Source: PNON01 sp964387025 (lineage in GTDB: Bacteria; Chloroflexota; Anaerolineae; Anaerolineales; Anaerolineaceae). From it: 64,000 nt of DNA. Made by a program: the position numbers and the translations under genes. The notes beneath the pieces were generated by a model. The model worked only from the letters and a program-made list of their open reading frames with translations. It made no database searches and had not been told where the DNA came from. Positions 25,619 to 35,431 of the stretch are shown piece by piece. Each line of letters begins with the position of its first letter. The first letter of the stretch is position 1. The stretch covers positions 186,001 through 250,000 of the forward strand of contig CAYLUZ010000007.1 in assembly GCA_964387025.1 (NCBI GenBank), given 5' to 3'.

Positions 25619-26724
25619 TGGTCAATATTCACATCTCAGAAAGATCCATGTTTCCCGGTGGATCCATAAAATCTGCTTTACAACTATTCTATGCATTGAA
25701 GGGCAAATACAATATTTCTATTGCGGTCTACGAAAATACAGATCACATAAAATATTTAACTAGTAACAATGTAATACCTGTAATCTATCCAAATAGGGAT
25801 TTCTACAAAAGCGGAAAATTTTTACCAAAATTTTTTAAATTCTTATCAATAATTCATCAAACCGTCATGACCACTCATATTATTAGTAGAAGTGATGTAG
25901 ATGTAATTCATGCGAATAATGGATTACCTTTTAATATCCCTGATATTCTATCAGGTCTAATTTTAAATAAAAAAGTAATATGCCATATAAGGGGAATTCA
26001 TAAATTAAATATAATTGACCAAATTTTGAGTAGAAAAGTTGAAAAATTTATTGCTGTATCTTCGGCAGTTAAAATTAATTATTCAAAACAAGGAATTGAC
26101 CCAAATAAAATAACCATCATCAACAATTCTGTTTTTTTACCAGATGACGTTACAGAATCCATTTTCCTCAAAGATGAGGAAATTATTATTGGTGTCTTTT
26201 CACGTTTAGTTCGCTGGAAAGGTGTCCATGAACTTATTTTAGCATTTTCAAATATAGTTAATAGTTATTCAAATGTTAGGTTAGTAATAGCTGGAAATGG
26301 ACCAGAAAAGGAAAACCTTGAATTATTATCCAAAAATTTATCCGTTAACACAAAAGTAACGTTTGTTGGTCATATTGATAATGTAGAAGATTTGATGAAG
26401 AAATGTTATATCATCGTTGAGCCCTCAATTAAACCTGAACCATTCAGCAGAGTAATAATTGAAGCAATGATGCTTGGTATCCCTATAATTGGAACAAATT
26501 GCGGAGGAAACCCAGAATCAATAATACATACAATAACTGGTTTACTTTATGAACCTAATGATATTGTTGGGTTAGAAAACTCCCTCAAATATTTTTTAGA
26601 TAACCCTGGAAGACGACAGTTAATGGCTTTAGAATCGAGAATTACAGCTAGAAATAAGTTCTCTTTTGATATTATTAAAAACCAAATATTAGGATTCTAT
26701 GCAAAAATTATTCAAAGTTTCTAG
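25618..26724 (+). CDS. GT4-family glycosyltransferase 1
   Basis: This 368-residue GT-B enzyme has an N-terminal GGSIKSALQ loop, the donor-binding half VFSRLVRWKGVHELI, and the E-x7-E motif in EPFSRVIIEAM. It ends LVYEPND-like (TGLLYEPNDIVGL). It adds one sugar from a nucleotide donor on the cytoplasmic face. Its 3' end overlaps the next gene by 26 bp in another frame. Confidence 0.9.
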   Translation: MVNIHISERSMFPGGSIKSALQLFYALKGKYNISIAVYENTDHIKYLTSNNVIPVIYPNRDFYKSGKFLPKFFKFLSIIHQTVMTTHIISRSDVDVIHANNGLPFNIPDILSGLILNKKVICHIRGIHKLNIIDQILSRKVEKFIAVSSAVKINYSKQGIDPNKITIINNSVFLPDDVTESIFLKDEEIIIGVFSRLVRWKGVHELILAFSNIVNSYSNVRLVIAGNGPEKENLELLSKNLSVNTKVTFVGHIDNVEDLMKKCYIIVEPSIKPEPFSRVIIEAMMLGIPIIGTNCGGNPESIIHTITGLLYEPNDIVGLENSLKYFLDNPGRRQLMALESRITARNKFSFDIIKNQILGFYAKIIQSF

Positions 26725-28048
26725 TAAATATTACTTCATTTATTGGATTCTTGTCCTGGCAATAATTAATGGCATATTGGTGGGGATTAATAATATCTCA
26801 ATAAAAACAATTCTTGCAGCAAACGCTCTTCCTTTTGTAATTTTCTTTCCAGGTATTGGTTTGTATTACATTTTATTAGAAGCATGGTTAACCAAGGGGG
26901 TACCTTTATTCGATACACATTTTATATCAGAACTTCTAACGCCGTCTATAATAATTTCTATTATTTTAATACTTTATTATCTTCAAAAGTCAATAAGAAG
27001 TAAGAAAAAGCTAATAAACCTATGTGTCTTGGACGTATTAGTAACTATTTTTTTTGGCTATTTGGTTATCTCATCTATTCTAATCACTCAGAGAACAGAT
27101 TTTACAATACTAAATAATCTAGTTTTTTATTTTATTATTAGAATAATTATTTCTACTGAGAAACAGATTAAAACTTTATTCGTTATCTTTATAATTGCTT
27201 CTTTCTGTTTAAGCTTGACTGGATATTATGAATTGATATCTCTGAAAATGATACCCACTGAAGGCATTAAAGGAATATTTCAAAATCATGTTCAATTTTC
27301 ATGGATATGTTGGATGGGTATTCCTTTGGGAATAATTCTCTTTGGAAAAGAAACTGATACTCTAAAAAAAACATTACTTCTTGCAGTGATTTTTCTTTTA
27401 GCATTAATGGTAGGGTTAAGTCTTACAAGAAGTGTAATTTTAACTATGTTATTTACGTTTCCATTATTTTTAGGGACTAAACGGAATCTTGCGATCTACA
27501 TAATTATTGCACTAATATTTTTGACACTTGCTATAGCAATACCCGAAGTAAGCCAGAGACTAGGGTCATTAAAAGAATTATCAATGGATCTTTCAACTAT
27601 TAATAGAGTAAGTAGCGGCAGAATTGGATTCTATGATGCAGCTATAAAAATGTTTAAGGAATCTCCAATTATTGGAATGGGATATAAATCATTTCCTTTT
27701 GAATGGATGAAATTTTCTTCACGTGAATTTGTTGGATATGCAGTACTCAGTGATAAATTTATGTCTGCGCACTCAACATTTCTCCAGATTGCTGCTGAAT
27801 TAGGTGTTATAGGTCTTTCCCTCTATACGCTTATTTTTTATTCCTTCTTCAAGAATTTAGCACTAGGTTATGAAAATATCAATTTACTCGACTATTCCAA
27901 AGCGATCCGAATTATTGGAATTGGTTTTCTTGTGATGAGTTTAATAGATAATGGCGGTTGGGGTGAGCGGTATTTTTATTTATTCTTAGCGTTTTCATGC
28001 ATTGTAAATCAAATACATAAACAATCCTTATCTATCAAACATGAATAG
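26699..28048 (+). CDS. Wzy/O-antigen ligase-like membrane protein
   Basis: This 449-residue protein has about 11-12 hydrophobic segments and a periplasmic loop with GIKGIFQNHVQFSW and later RIGFYDAAIKMFKESPIIGMG. That second pattern is typical of the Wzy_C/ligase family. It polymerises or ligates lipid-linked repeat units. The start overlaps the preceding glycosyltransferase by 26 bp. Confidence 0.87.
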   Translation: MQKLFKVSSKYYFIYWILVLAIINGILVGINNISIKTILAANALPFVIFFPGIGLYYILLEAWLTKGVPLFDTHFISELLTPSIIISIILILYYLQKSIRSKKKLINLCVLDVLVTIFFGYLVISSILITQRTDFTILNNLVFYFIIRIIISTEKQIKTLFVIFIIASFCLSLTGYYELISLKMIPTEGIKGIFQNHVQFSWICWMGIPLGIILFGKETDTLKKTLLLAVIFLLALMVGLSLTRSVILTMLFTFPLFLGTKRNLAIYIIIALIFLTLAIAIPEVSQRLGSLKELSMDLSTINRVSSGRIGFYDAAIKMFKESPIIGMGYKSFPFEWMKFSSREFVGYAVLSDKFMSAHSTFLQIAAELGVIGLSLYTLIFYSFFKNLALGYENINLLDYSKAIRIIGIGFLVMSLIDNGGWGERYFYLFLAFSCIVNQIHKQSLSIKHE

Positions 28049-29201
28049 AATTACTATTTTTACTTTCATACCGTCGCTCGGGTTTGGAGGTGCCGAACAA
28101 GGATTACTCTCCTACTTATCCAACAGCAATCGTGTTCAGTTTACTAATGTTATAGTTTCCCTATACAAAGGAGGTTTTTTCGAAGAACCAATTAGGACAC
28201 TTGGATATAGAGTAGAGATAATTAATATGAAAAACAAATTCGACTTATTGGGTTATTTTAGGATTATTAAGCTTATTGGGAAATATGATAGAAAAAAGAG
28301 TGTTATTTCTGGTCATCTTTTTGATGGAAATTTTATCGCTTTGATAATAAATATTATCCTAAATATTCCAATCATTTCTACAATACATAATGCTTATGAA
28401 TGGGATAAAAACCTAAATCAATCATCAAGTATTAAACTATTATTAAAAAAAATCATATTAAATAGAATAATTAATACAAGTAAAGCTATTTGTGTAGTAT
28501 CTGAAAGAATTCTTCCATTAATCAATTGTAGTAATAATCCAAAAGCGATAATTCTTCCTTGTTCAATTGATCCATCTAGGTTTGAAATTAATAGGCTACA
28601 AGTTCGGAAAAATATTCGATACTCATTGAATATCCCTAACAATGCTTTTTTACTTATCTCCGTTGGTAGGTTAATTCCAATTAAAGCTCACTACCTACAA
28701 ATCGAAGCTCTTGAAGATCTTTGTAATTCGTACCCCGATATATATCTGATAATAATTGGTGATGGGGGTGAGATGGATACCCTAAATAATCTAGTAATAG
28801 AGAAAAAATTGACTGGTAGAGTGTTTATACCCGGATCAAAATTTGATGTTGAGAATTACCTGGCTGCATCTGACTTGTATATCAATTCGTCAATTAGCGA
28901 AGGAACATCTGTTTCAATATTAGAAGCCATGATTTCGTTTTTACCTATAATTGCATCAAAAGTTGGAGGAAACCCAGAGTTATTACAAAACGAACAAAAC
29001 GGTAAGCTTGTACAACCTCTATTATCTCGTGAGATTGCGCAAGCAGTTGAATATTATTATCTCCATAGAGATCAACTTATTCAGGCCGGGATACATGCAC
29101 ATGAATTCGTGATTAATAATTATTCCAATTCCACATATACAACAACGATAGAAAATATTATTTTTAAGGTGGTTAATGAGACTCGGGATAGTCTATCATA
29201 G
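28041..29201 (+). CDS. GT4-family glycosyltransferase 2
   Basis: This 386-residue GT-B enzyme has a GFGGAEQGL N-terminal loop, SVGRLIPIKAHYLQI in the donor half, and the E-x7-E motif in SEGTSVSILEAM. It starts 8 bp inside the preceding gene and ends 26 bp inside the following one. The acceptor is unknown. Confidence 0.9.
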   Translation: MNRITIFTFIPSLGFGGAEQGLLSYLSNSNRVQFTNVIVSLYKGGFFEEPIRTLGYRVEIINMKNKFDLLGYFRIIKLIGKYDRKKSVISGHLFDGNFIALIINIILNIPIISTIHNAYEWDKNLNQSSSIKLLLKKIILNRIINTSKAICVVSERILPLINCSNNPKAIILPCSIDPSRFEINRLQVRKNIRYSLNIPNNAFLLISVGRLIPIKAHYLQIEALEDLCNSYPDIYLIIIGDGGEMDTLNNLVIEKKLTGRVFIPGSKFDVENYLAASDLYINSSISEGTSVSILEAMISFLPIIASKVGGNPELLQNEQNGKLVQPLLSREIAQAVEYYYLHRDQLIQAGIHAHEFVINNYSNSTYTTTIENIIFKVVNETRDSLS

Positions 29202-30297
29202 TAATATTTACAAAGATTCTGATGGAGTATTTATCAAGGAACTATGGGGAAAATATTTTGATGATTGCTTTGTTCCCATCTTTGATAAGATTAATTTATT
29301 AACCCCTTTATCAAAGGAAAAAACTTTTCAGCAATTCAAGTGTAATGAAAATATCCGCGTATTTCTTTTAGAAACAAATAATAATCGTTTTCAAATATTC
29401 TGGAAAAACATCAAAATCATATATGATTTTGTCAATCATAGTGATCTATTTTGGATATTCCTTCCTACTTACAAGGCATTGCTTGTCTGTATTTTATCAA
29501 TTTTCCAACAAAAACCATATATTGCTTATGTTGGGGGAACGTTCTTTTATAAGAATAAATTAAAAAAGTTACTTTACGGTTTTATTGAATTTTTTATAAT
29601 TGCTTATTCAAATAAATGCTTAATTCGGGATAATAATCTAAAGAATAAATATAAACAGTTATCACAAAAAATGGTTTCTGCAGCCCCAGCAATAAGTGTT
29701 ACATATTCAGATATAGAAATACCAGAGCAAGCGGAAATATGGCCGCCATCAATAATTAATTTACTCTATGTGGGTGCATTAAATGATGCTAAAGGCATCC
29801 AAGATCTACTAAAAAGTATACAGATATTAGATGTTAGTAATATTCAGGTTAATCTTAATATCGTTGGAGTAGGTGAAAAGAGTGAAGAATATAAGCATTT
29901 AGTAAAAAGTATGAACCTTGAAAACGGCATCATCTTTCATGGTTATATAGAAAATGGACAAAAATTATATAATTTTTACAAACAAGCAGATTTATTTATA
30001 TTACCATCCTATTCCGAAGGATTCCCTCGCGTATTAATTGAATCTGCTGTATTTGGTGCTATTCCATTAACAACAACTGTCGGGGGAATAAGTGAGATGT
30101 TTCAAAATGAAATTAATTGCATGACAATAAATGTGGGAGAACCTGAAGATATAGCAAAAAAAGTCACTTATCTTATCAACAATCCGGTTTTATACCGCCG
30201 CCTTCGCACAAATCTATTTAAAACAGCAAAATCAGCTTTGGAACAAAATTATATCCAACAAATCCAACGTTTATTCGCAGAATTGCAAATTTTATGA
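29176..30297 (+). CDS. GT4-family glycosyltransferase 3
   Basis: This 373-residue GT-B enzyme has YVGALNDAKGIQDLL and SEGFPRVLIESA in the donor-binding half. The C-terminal overlap ATGA (4 bp) links it to the next gene. The N-terminal half is poorly conserved, as is normal for acceptor-binding domains. Confidence 0.88.
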   Translation: MRLGIVYHSNIYKDSDGVFIKELWGKYFDDCFVPIFDKINLLTPLSKEKTFQQFKCNENIRVFLLETNNNRFQIFWKNIKIIYDFVNHSDLFWIFLPTYKALLVCILSIFQQKPYIAYVGGTFFYKNKLKKLLYGFIEFFIIAYSNKCLIRDNNLKNKYKQLSQKMVSAAPAISVTYSDIEIPEQAEIWPPSIINLLYVGALNDAKGIQDLLKSIQILDVSNIQVNLNIVGVGEKSEEYKHLVKSMNLENGIIFHGYIENGQKLYNFYKQADLFILPSYSEGFPRVLIESAVFGAIPLTTTVGGISEMFQNEINCMTINVGEPEDIAKKVTYLINNPVLYRRLRTNLFKTAKSALEQNYIQQIQRLFAELQIL

Positions 30298-31403
30298 AAA
30301 GAATTGCATTTATTACTAACTATCTTGCACCATATAGGGTAGATTTTTATAAGCAGTTAACAAATAATAATCTTGCTTTCTCGTTTAAGTTCTATTTGTG
30401 TTATCTAGTATCGGATTACTATACGAAAAAATGGTATCCTAATACAGATGAGTTATTATTTGAAGAATTTCCATCATCAACCTTACCAATAATAAAGAAT
30501 TTATGGTTTAACCGTACGTTCTTCAATTCACTAATTTCATATTCACCTGATATCATAATTTCGGTTGGTGCAAGCGCTTCCTCCTTATTTGCTGCCTTTT
30601 ACTCCCATATTTTCAGAAAAGAATTAGTTATTTGGTGGGCAGGGGATGATAAAAGCGAACGGAAAATTTCCTATATAAAAAAGATTATTCGTAAATATAT
30701 ATTTTATGTAGCAAAGAAGTACATATCATATTCTGAGTATGCTATGTCATATTTACTCAAATTTGGTATTAAGGAAGAGGCTATTTTAAATATTGGTAAC
30801 TTTACTTTAGACACTGAAAAATTTCATACAGAAGTTAAAAATCAAGCAGTAAATGCTCGAACACAAAAGAAAAAATTAAATCTTTCAAAAGTAATCTTGA
30901 TTATTGGTCGTCTAGTAGAAAGCAAGAATGTTCAATTCGCATTAGATATTATTGCAAGTCTTCAAAATGATCAGATAGGTTTATTTATTATTGGTGAAGG
31001 TGATTTGGCAAGTTCTCTTTGTCAGTACTGTAAAGATAATGAGATTAAGCAAGTATATTTTTGGGGCGATGTAAAACCATCAAAAATGCCTTTCTTTTAC
31101 GCTTGCGGTGATATCTTATTGCATACATCAAATCTTGATAGGTGGCCACAAGTCGTTAACGAGGCTGTTGCAGCTGGATTACCGGTAATTATAAGTAAAG
31201 CCTCAATGGTTCCTGAAAGCTTTATCAAAAATGGAGTTAATGGGTACCAGGTCGATTCTACGGACGTGGGTCAATGGGTGATTATCTTGCAGAAATTGCT
31301 TTCGGATGAGACACTATGTCAAAATATTCACGACAATAACATTCGTCTGAGTAATGAACACTCTATTGGCAATTTGTCAAACAAGATTTTATCTTTTATT
31401 TAA
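30294..31403 (+). CDS. GT4-family glycosyltransferase 4
   Basis: This 369-residue GT-B enzyme has the N-terminus RIAFITNYLAPYRVDFYKQL and the donor-half motif IIGRLVESKNVQFALDI. LDRWPQVVNEAVAAG stands in place of the more usual EGxPxxxxEA, so the first Glu is replaced by Asp/Arg. VPESFIKNGVNGYQV is also typical. It overlaps the preceding stop by 4 bp. Confidence 0.85.
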   Translation: MKRIAFITNYLAPYRVDFYKQLTNNNLAFSFKFYLCYLVSDYYTKKWYPNTDELLFEEFPSSTLPIIKNLWFNRTFFNSLISYSPDIIISVGASASSLFAAFYSHIFRKELVIWWAGDDKSERKISYIKKIIRKYIFYVAKKYISYSEYAMSYLLKFGIKEEAILNIGNFTLDTEKFHTEVKNQAVNARTQKKKLNLSKVILIIGRLVESKNVQFALDIIASLQNDQIGLFIIGEGDLASSLCQYCKDNEIKQVYFWGDVKPSKMPFFYACGDILLHTSNLDRWPQVVNEAVAAGLPVIISKASMVPESFIKNGVNGYQVDSTDVGQWVIILQKLLSDETLCQNIHDNNIRLSNEHSIGNLSNKILSFI

Positions 31404-31421
31404 TTTATCATTGGAAGTATT

Positions 31422-32633
31422 GTGATTTCATTATTTATCCATACAGAATATTCCCAAACTGGCGGGGAGGAAATTGTATTTTCTAAAGAATGTTTATTGT
31501 TAAGTGCTTATAATATTCAAAATTTTACCTATACATTATTAAATAAAGCCCTTTTTACCCATAACGATATAATGAAAGCTCTATGCACAATTTGGAATCA
31601 AAAATCTTTCAGAGATATTCATAAATTAGTTCACACACAAAATATTAATGTTTCACATTGCCACAATACTTTCCCTATGATTTCTCCTTCAGTTTACTTT
31701 GCTGCAAATAGAAGTGGTTCTTGTGTAGTGCAGACTCTTCACAATTACCGTCTCCTTTGTCCTAATGCCATATTTTTACGAAATAACAAACCTTGTGAGT
31801 TGTGCAAATTGATGTTCTTTGCCTGGCCTGGCGTTAAATATCATTGTTATCGAAACAGCTTGTCTGCCACTCTTGTAACCGCACTTATGCTTTCATTTCA
31901 TAAACTTATTGGTACCTGGAAAAACCAGGTGGACGTATATATTGCCCTCACCGAATTTGCCAGACAAAAGTTCATAGAAGGCGGGTTGCCTGCAGAGAAG
32001 ATCGTTGTTAAACCCAATTTCATTGATCCTGATCCAGGAGTTAAAACCATTAATGGGGATTATGCATTATTTGTGGGTAGGCTTTCACCTGAGAAAGGCG
32101 TTACCTCACTTTTGAAAGCATGGAAATATTTAGCTGATATACCACTATTAATAGCTGGGGATGGTCCATTGCTAGGCTCCATAAAATTGGCTGCGGATAA
32201 AATCCCGTCAATTAAAATGGCAGGCAGAATCGAACACAAGGCAGTTATTGAATCCATGAAGAAAGCAAAGTTTTTGGTGTTTCCTTCAGAATGGTACGAA
32301 GGTATGCCAATGACCATATTAGAAGCTTTTGCCTGCGGGCTGCCTGTCATTTCATCCCGCCTGGGAGCTATGGCAGAACTGGTCAAAGATGGTGAAACCG
32401 GCTTACTTTTTGAAGCAGGGAACCCGCAGGACCTGTCTAATAAAGTCCGCTGGGCGTGGGAACATCCACAAGAGTTGGCGCTAATGAGCAAAAATGCCCG
32501 CGCAGAATACGAAGCCAAATACACGGCGGAAAAGAACTTCGAACAGTTGATGGCTATCTACCAAAAAGCGATCGAAACCAGACAAACGAGATCGAATGGA
32601 AAGCACCGCAACGGGTTATTATCCCGAATTTAA
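31422..32633 (+). CDS. GT4-family glycosyltransferase 5
   Basis: This 403-residue GT-B enzyme has a GTG start at 31422 with GGAAG 6 bp upstream. It shows FVGRLSPEKGVTSLL and EWYEGMPMTILEAFACG. A Cys cluster at about residues 124-145 (CPNAIFL, CELCKL, YHCYR) is a known feature of one GT4 subgroup. The second half is visibly less AT-rich than the first, so the composition switch of the locus falls within this gene. Its last 38 bp overlap the next gene. Confidence 0.9.
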   Translation: MISLFIHTEYSQTGGEEIVFSKECLLLSAYNIQNFTYTLLNKALFTHNDIMKALCTIWNQKSFRDIHKLVHTQNINVSHCHNTFPMISPSVYFAANRSGSCVVQTLHNYRLLCPNAIFLRNNKPCELCKLMFFAWPGVKYHCYRNSLSATLVTALMLSFHKLIGTWKNQVDVYIALTEFARQKFIEGGLPAEKIVVKPNFIDPDPGVKTINGDYALFVGRLSPEKGVTSLLKAWKYLADIPLLIAGDGPLLGSIKLAADKIPSIKMAGRIEHKAVIESMKKAKFLVFPSEWYEGMPMTILEAFACGLPVISSRLGAMAELVKDGETGLLFEAGNPQDLSNKVRWAWEHPQELALMSKNARAEYEAKYTAEKNFEQLMAIYQKAIETRQTRSNGKHRNGLLSRI

Positions 32634-33396
32634 CATTATTAGCGGGGTTATCAACCCCCTTACCCACGAACAGATCCTGGAACAGGTTGATGTCTGGGTA
32701 AAAAAGCATAGTTTTGGGCATTTCATCGTGGTAGCCAATACCCACGTATTGATGGAAAGCCGGGTAAATCCAACCTTAAAACAGGCAATTGACCAGGCCA
32801 ACCTTGTTATCCCGGATGGAATGCCTCTGGTTCTTACAGGCAGGCTGCGCGGGTTCCCTAATACCCAAAGGGCAGATGGGCCAACTCTCCTCGTAAAAGC
32901 ATTGGCAGATTCGAGCAAGAATGGTTGGAAGCATTTTTTCTTTGGTAGTACGCCCGGAGTCCTGGCAGGGATGCAAGATAAAATTAACAAAACCTGCCCG
33001 GGTGTTCAGGTGGCAGGAATGTTCTCTCCGCCTTTTCATTCACTTACAGAACAGGAAGATGAAGCCATCATTCAAAAGATCAATGCCTCAGAACCGGATA
33101 TATTATGGGTTGGGCTGGGCTGCCCTAAGCAGGAAATCTGGATGTTTGAGCACTGTACAAAAGTCAATGTACCTTTAATGGTCGGTGTGGGCATGGCATT
33201 TGATATCCTGGCCGGCAACAAACCCCGCGCTCCCCGTTGGATGCAGGTGGGTGGCCTGGAATGGTTGTTCCGGCTTCTTAAAGAACCAAAGCGCCTTTGG
33301 AAGCGCTATTTAAAATACAATACCCAGTTTCTCATACTGGTGACAATTGAACAAATTGGCTACTGGTGGGGTAAAATCCGCCAAAGAAATCAATAA
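32596..33396 (+). CDS. WecG/TagA/CpsF-family glycosyltransferase (GT26)
   Basis: This 266-residue enzyme has the family landmarks VVANTHVLMES, PDGMPLVL, FFFGSTPGVL and WVGLGCPKQEIWM. It ends APRWMQVGGLEWLFRL. Such enzymes add N-acetylmannosamine-type sugars to lipid-linked intermediates at the membrane. It begins 38 bp inside the GT4 gene. Base composition is mixed, closer to the GC-rich right end. Confidence 0.93.
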   Translation: MESTATGYYPEFNIISGVINPLTHEQILEQVDVWVKKHSFGHFIVVANTHVLMESRVNPTLKQAIDQANLVIPDGMPLVLTGRLRGFPNTQRADGPTLLVKALADSSKNGWKHFFFGSTPGVLAGMQDKINKTCPGVQVAGMFSPPFHSLTEQEDEAIIQKINASEPDILWVGLGCPKQEIWMFEHCTKVNVPLMVGVGMAFDILAGNKPRAPRWMQVGGLEWLFRLLKEPKRLWKRYLKYNTQFLILVTIEQIGYWWGKIRQRNQ

Positions 33397-33423
33397 TATT
33401 TTTATGAATTAGGGGAATAGACA

Positions 33424-34893
33424 ATGGAAAAACCGCTCATCACACCCACCCAGGTCTTCATTCCCACCCGGCACACCGGCGAATGGGTGCGCAACCGGCG
33501 TTCACTCATGTCCTTCGTCCTGGCTGCCGCTGATTTTTTAGGTCTGTTCTCCGCCTGGGTGTTGGCCCTCACAATCCGCTTTACCCTTTTTAACCAGCCC
33601 ATACCGGCCTTCTACCAGAACTACGCCCTGGTTCTACCAATTGCCCTGCTGGTTTACTTTGGCTCGGGTCTCTATAACCACAATATCTCAGAGGTCGATG
33701 AGCTGCAAAAGCTGTTTAAATCCACGACCATAACTTACCTCATCGCTGCCTCGGTTCTCTTCCTTGCCAAAAACGGAAGCATCGTCAGCCGGGCGACCAT
33801 TCTCGAAGCCTGGGTCTACTCCCTGGTGCTTGTGCCCTTCATTCGCGAGCTCATCCGATCCATCTTTGTTCGTATGAAAATGTGGGGTGAGCCGGTCGTC
33901 ATCTTCGGCAATGGCAGATTGGGCAACGAAGTGTCCGACTATCTGCGTGCCAATCCACGCATGGGCTACAACCCCGTGGGGGTGGTGGACCGCCGTAAAG
34001 TAAAAAGGGATGACTGCTCTGGCGGCAATGTGATCCACGATGCCGACATCTTCACCAATGGTGAAATGCTCCCCGATTGGTTGAGCGGCGTGCATACCGC
34101 CTTCGTGGTGCTTCCTGAAACCAATACAAAAATGCATGAGATGTTGATCCGCAAACAGACAGTCCGATTCGAGCAGCTCATCATGGTCCGCAGTGCCGAC
34201 AGGACCGGCAGCCTGAATGTGCAGCCGCTGGATATTGGCGGCATCATCGGGCTGAAAGTGGGGCAGAACCTGCTCAACCGCAGCCAGATCCTCGTCAAAC
34301 GGGTGATGGATTATTCGTTGATTATCATCGCGCTGCCGGTGCTCGTGCCGCTCTTTGCGATAGTGGCGTTGCTCATCAAACTCGACTCACGCGGCAGCGT
34401 CTTCTATCACCAGGAACGCATCGGTTATGGGGGCAAGACCTTCAAGTTCTGGAAGTTCCGCTCCATGTATGTGGGTGCAGAAAAGAAATTGATCGATTAT
34501 CTGGCAGCCAACCCGGAGCGCAAAGCCGAATATGAGGTCAACCACAAGCTGAAGAATGATCCACGCGTGACGAAGGTGGGCAGGATAATTCGCAAGCTCA
34601 GCATCGATGAACTGCCTCAGCTCTTCAACGTGGTCGAAGGTAAAATGAGCCTGGTCGGCCCGCGTCCGTTCATGGGCGAAGAAATCAGCTTTTACGATAG
34701 ATGCTATTCGCTCTACACCTATGTGCTTCCCGGTGTCACCGGCTTGTGGCAGATCTCTGGAAGAAGCAATGTCAGCTATAATACGCGCGTCAGCATGGAT
34801 GACTACTACCTGCGCAACTGGTCAATCTGGCTGGATATTCACATCCTTATCCGTACGATCACAGTCGTGCTGCGCGGTCGGGGGTCCTATTAA
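33424..34893 (+). CDS. Initiating polyprenyl glycosylphosphotransferase (WbaP/WcaJ type)
   Basis: This 489-residue protein has four or five N-terminal membrane helices and a CoA-binding-like domain in the middle (VIFGNGRLGNEVSDYL). The C-terminal sugar-phosphate transferase domain has KRVMDYSLIIIALPVLV, the HQERIGYGGKTFKFWKFRSM stretch and SLVGPRPF. It loads the first sugar phosphate on undecaprenyl phosphate. It is GC-rich, like the Wzc gene at the other end of the locus. Confidence 0.93.
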   Translation: MEKPLITPTQVFIPTRHTGEWVRNRRSLMSFVLAAADFLGLFSAWVLALTIRFTLFNQPIPAFYQNYALVLPIALLVYFGSGLYNHNISEVDELQKLFKSTTITYLIAASVLFLAKNGSIVSRATILEAWVYSLVLVPFIRELIRSIFVRMKMWGEPVVIFGNGRLGNEVSDYLRANPRMGYNPVGVVDRRKVKRDDCSGGNVIHDADIFTNGEMLPDWLSGVHTAFVVLPETNTKMHEMLIRKQTVRFEQLIMVRSADRTGSLNVQPLDIGGIIGLKVGQNLLNRSQILVKRVMDYSLIIIALPVLVPLFAIVALLIKLDSRGSVFYHQERIGYGGKTFKFWKFRSMYVGAEKKLIDYLAANPERKAEYEVNHKLKNDPRVTKVGRIIRKLSIDELPQLFNVVEGKMSLVGPRPFMGEEISFYDRCYSLYTYVLPGVTGLWQISGRSNVSYNTRVSMDDYYLRNWSIWLDIHILIRTITVVLRGRGSY

Positions 34894-34912
34894 TTCAACT
34901 GGTGGAAGCGAT

Positions 34913-35422
34913 CTGAAACGCTTTCTCTTCTATTGGATGCCGGTCATCCTATGGGCGGGGTTCATCTTCTTCCTGTCATCCTATGGCAACCCGCTGCAAT
35001 CCCCGGTGGTAACGAGCATCCAAACTGAAGTGAACAGCATCGACATCCCCGAAGTTTCCATCCGGCCCATGCTCCCAAAGATCGGGCTGGCTGACCTGGC
35101 AGCCATTGTTAACCACTCAGAGTTTACCCGCAGATCCTTTCATCTTCTTCTTTATCTCATATTGGGCTATCTCGTTTATCGTGCGCTGATGGCCTCCACA
35201 GGGCGGTATGCATTCTGGGTAGCCCTGGCGGCCTGCTCGCTGTATGGCCTTAGCGATGAATTCCATCAGCGTTTTGTTCCCGGGCGATCCTTTCAGTGGT
35301 TTGATCTCGCTTTTGATATTTTTGGCGCATTTTTGGGGATTTTGCTGTATCATTGGGTTGTACGCATCCTTGTGCATCGTCGACCTGCAAAAGTGATCAA
35401 TGAAATCAAACCTGCCAGCTGA
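34913..35422 (+). CDS. VanZ-like membrane protein
   Basis: This is a membrane protein of about 170 residues with FLFYWMPVILWAGFIFFLSS as first helix and three more helices. The VanZ signature LSDEFHQRFVPGRSF is in the C-terminal half. The start is uncertain. The frame is open far back into the transferase gene. The first ATG (34937) would cut into the first helix. A CTG at 34913 preceded by GGTGGA would give the usual LKRFLFYW start, so I prefer it. Function of VanZ-like proteins in polysaccharide loci is not settled. Confidence 0.75.
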   Translation: MKRFLFYWMPVILWAGFIFFLSSYGNPLQSPVVTSIQTEVNSIDIPEVSIRPMLPKIGLADLAAIVNHSEFTRRSFHLLLYLILGYLVYRALMASTGRYAFWVALAACSLYGLSDEFHQRFVPGRSFQWFDLAFDIFGAFLGILLYHWVVRILVHRRPAKVINEIKPAS

Positions 35423-35431
35423 GATTATATT

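Noticed and set aside
33688..34298. Antisense frames within the glycosylphosphotransferase gene
   Set aside because: Composition shadows in a GC-rich gene. His-rich and without domain features.
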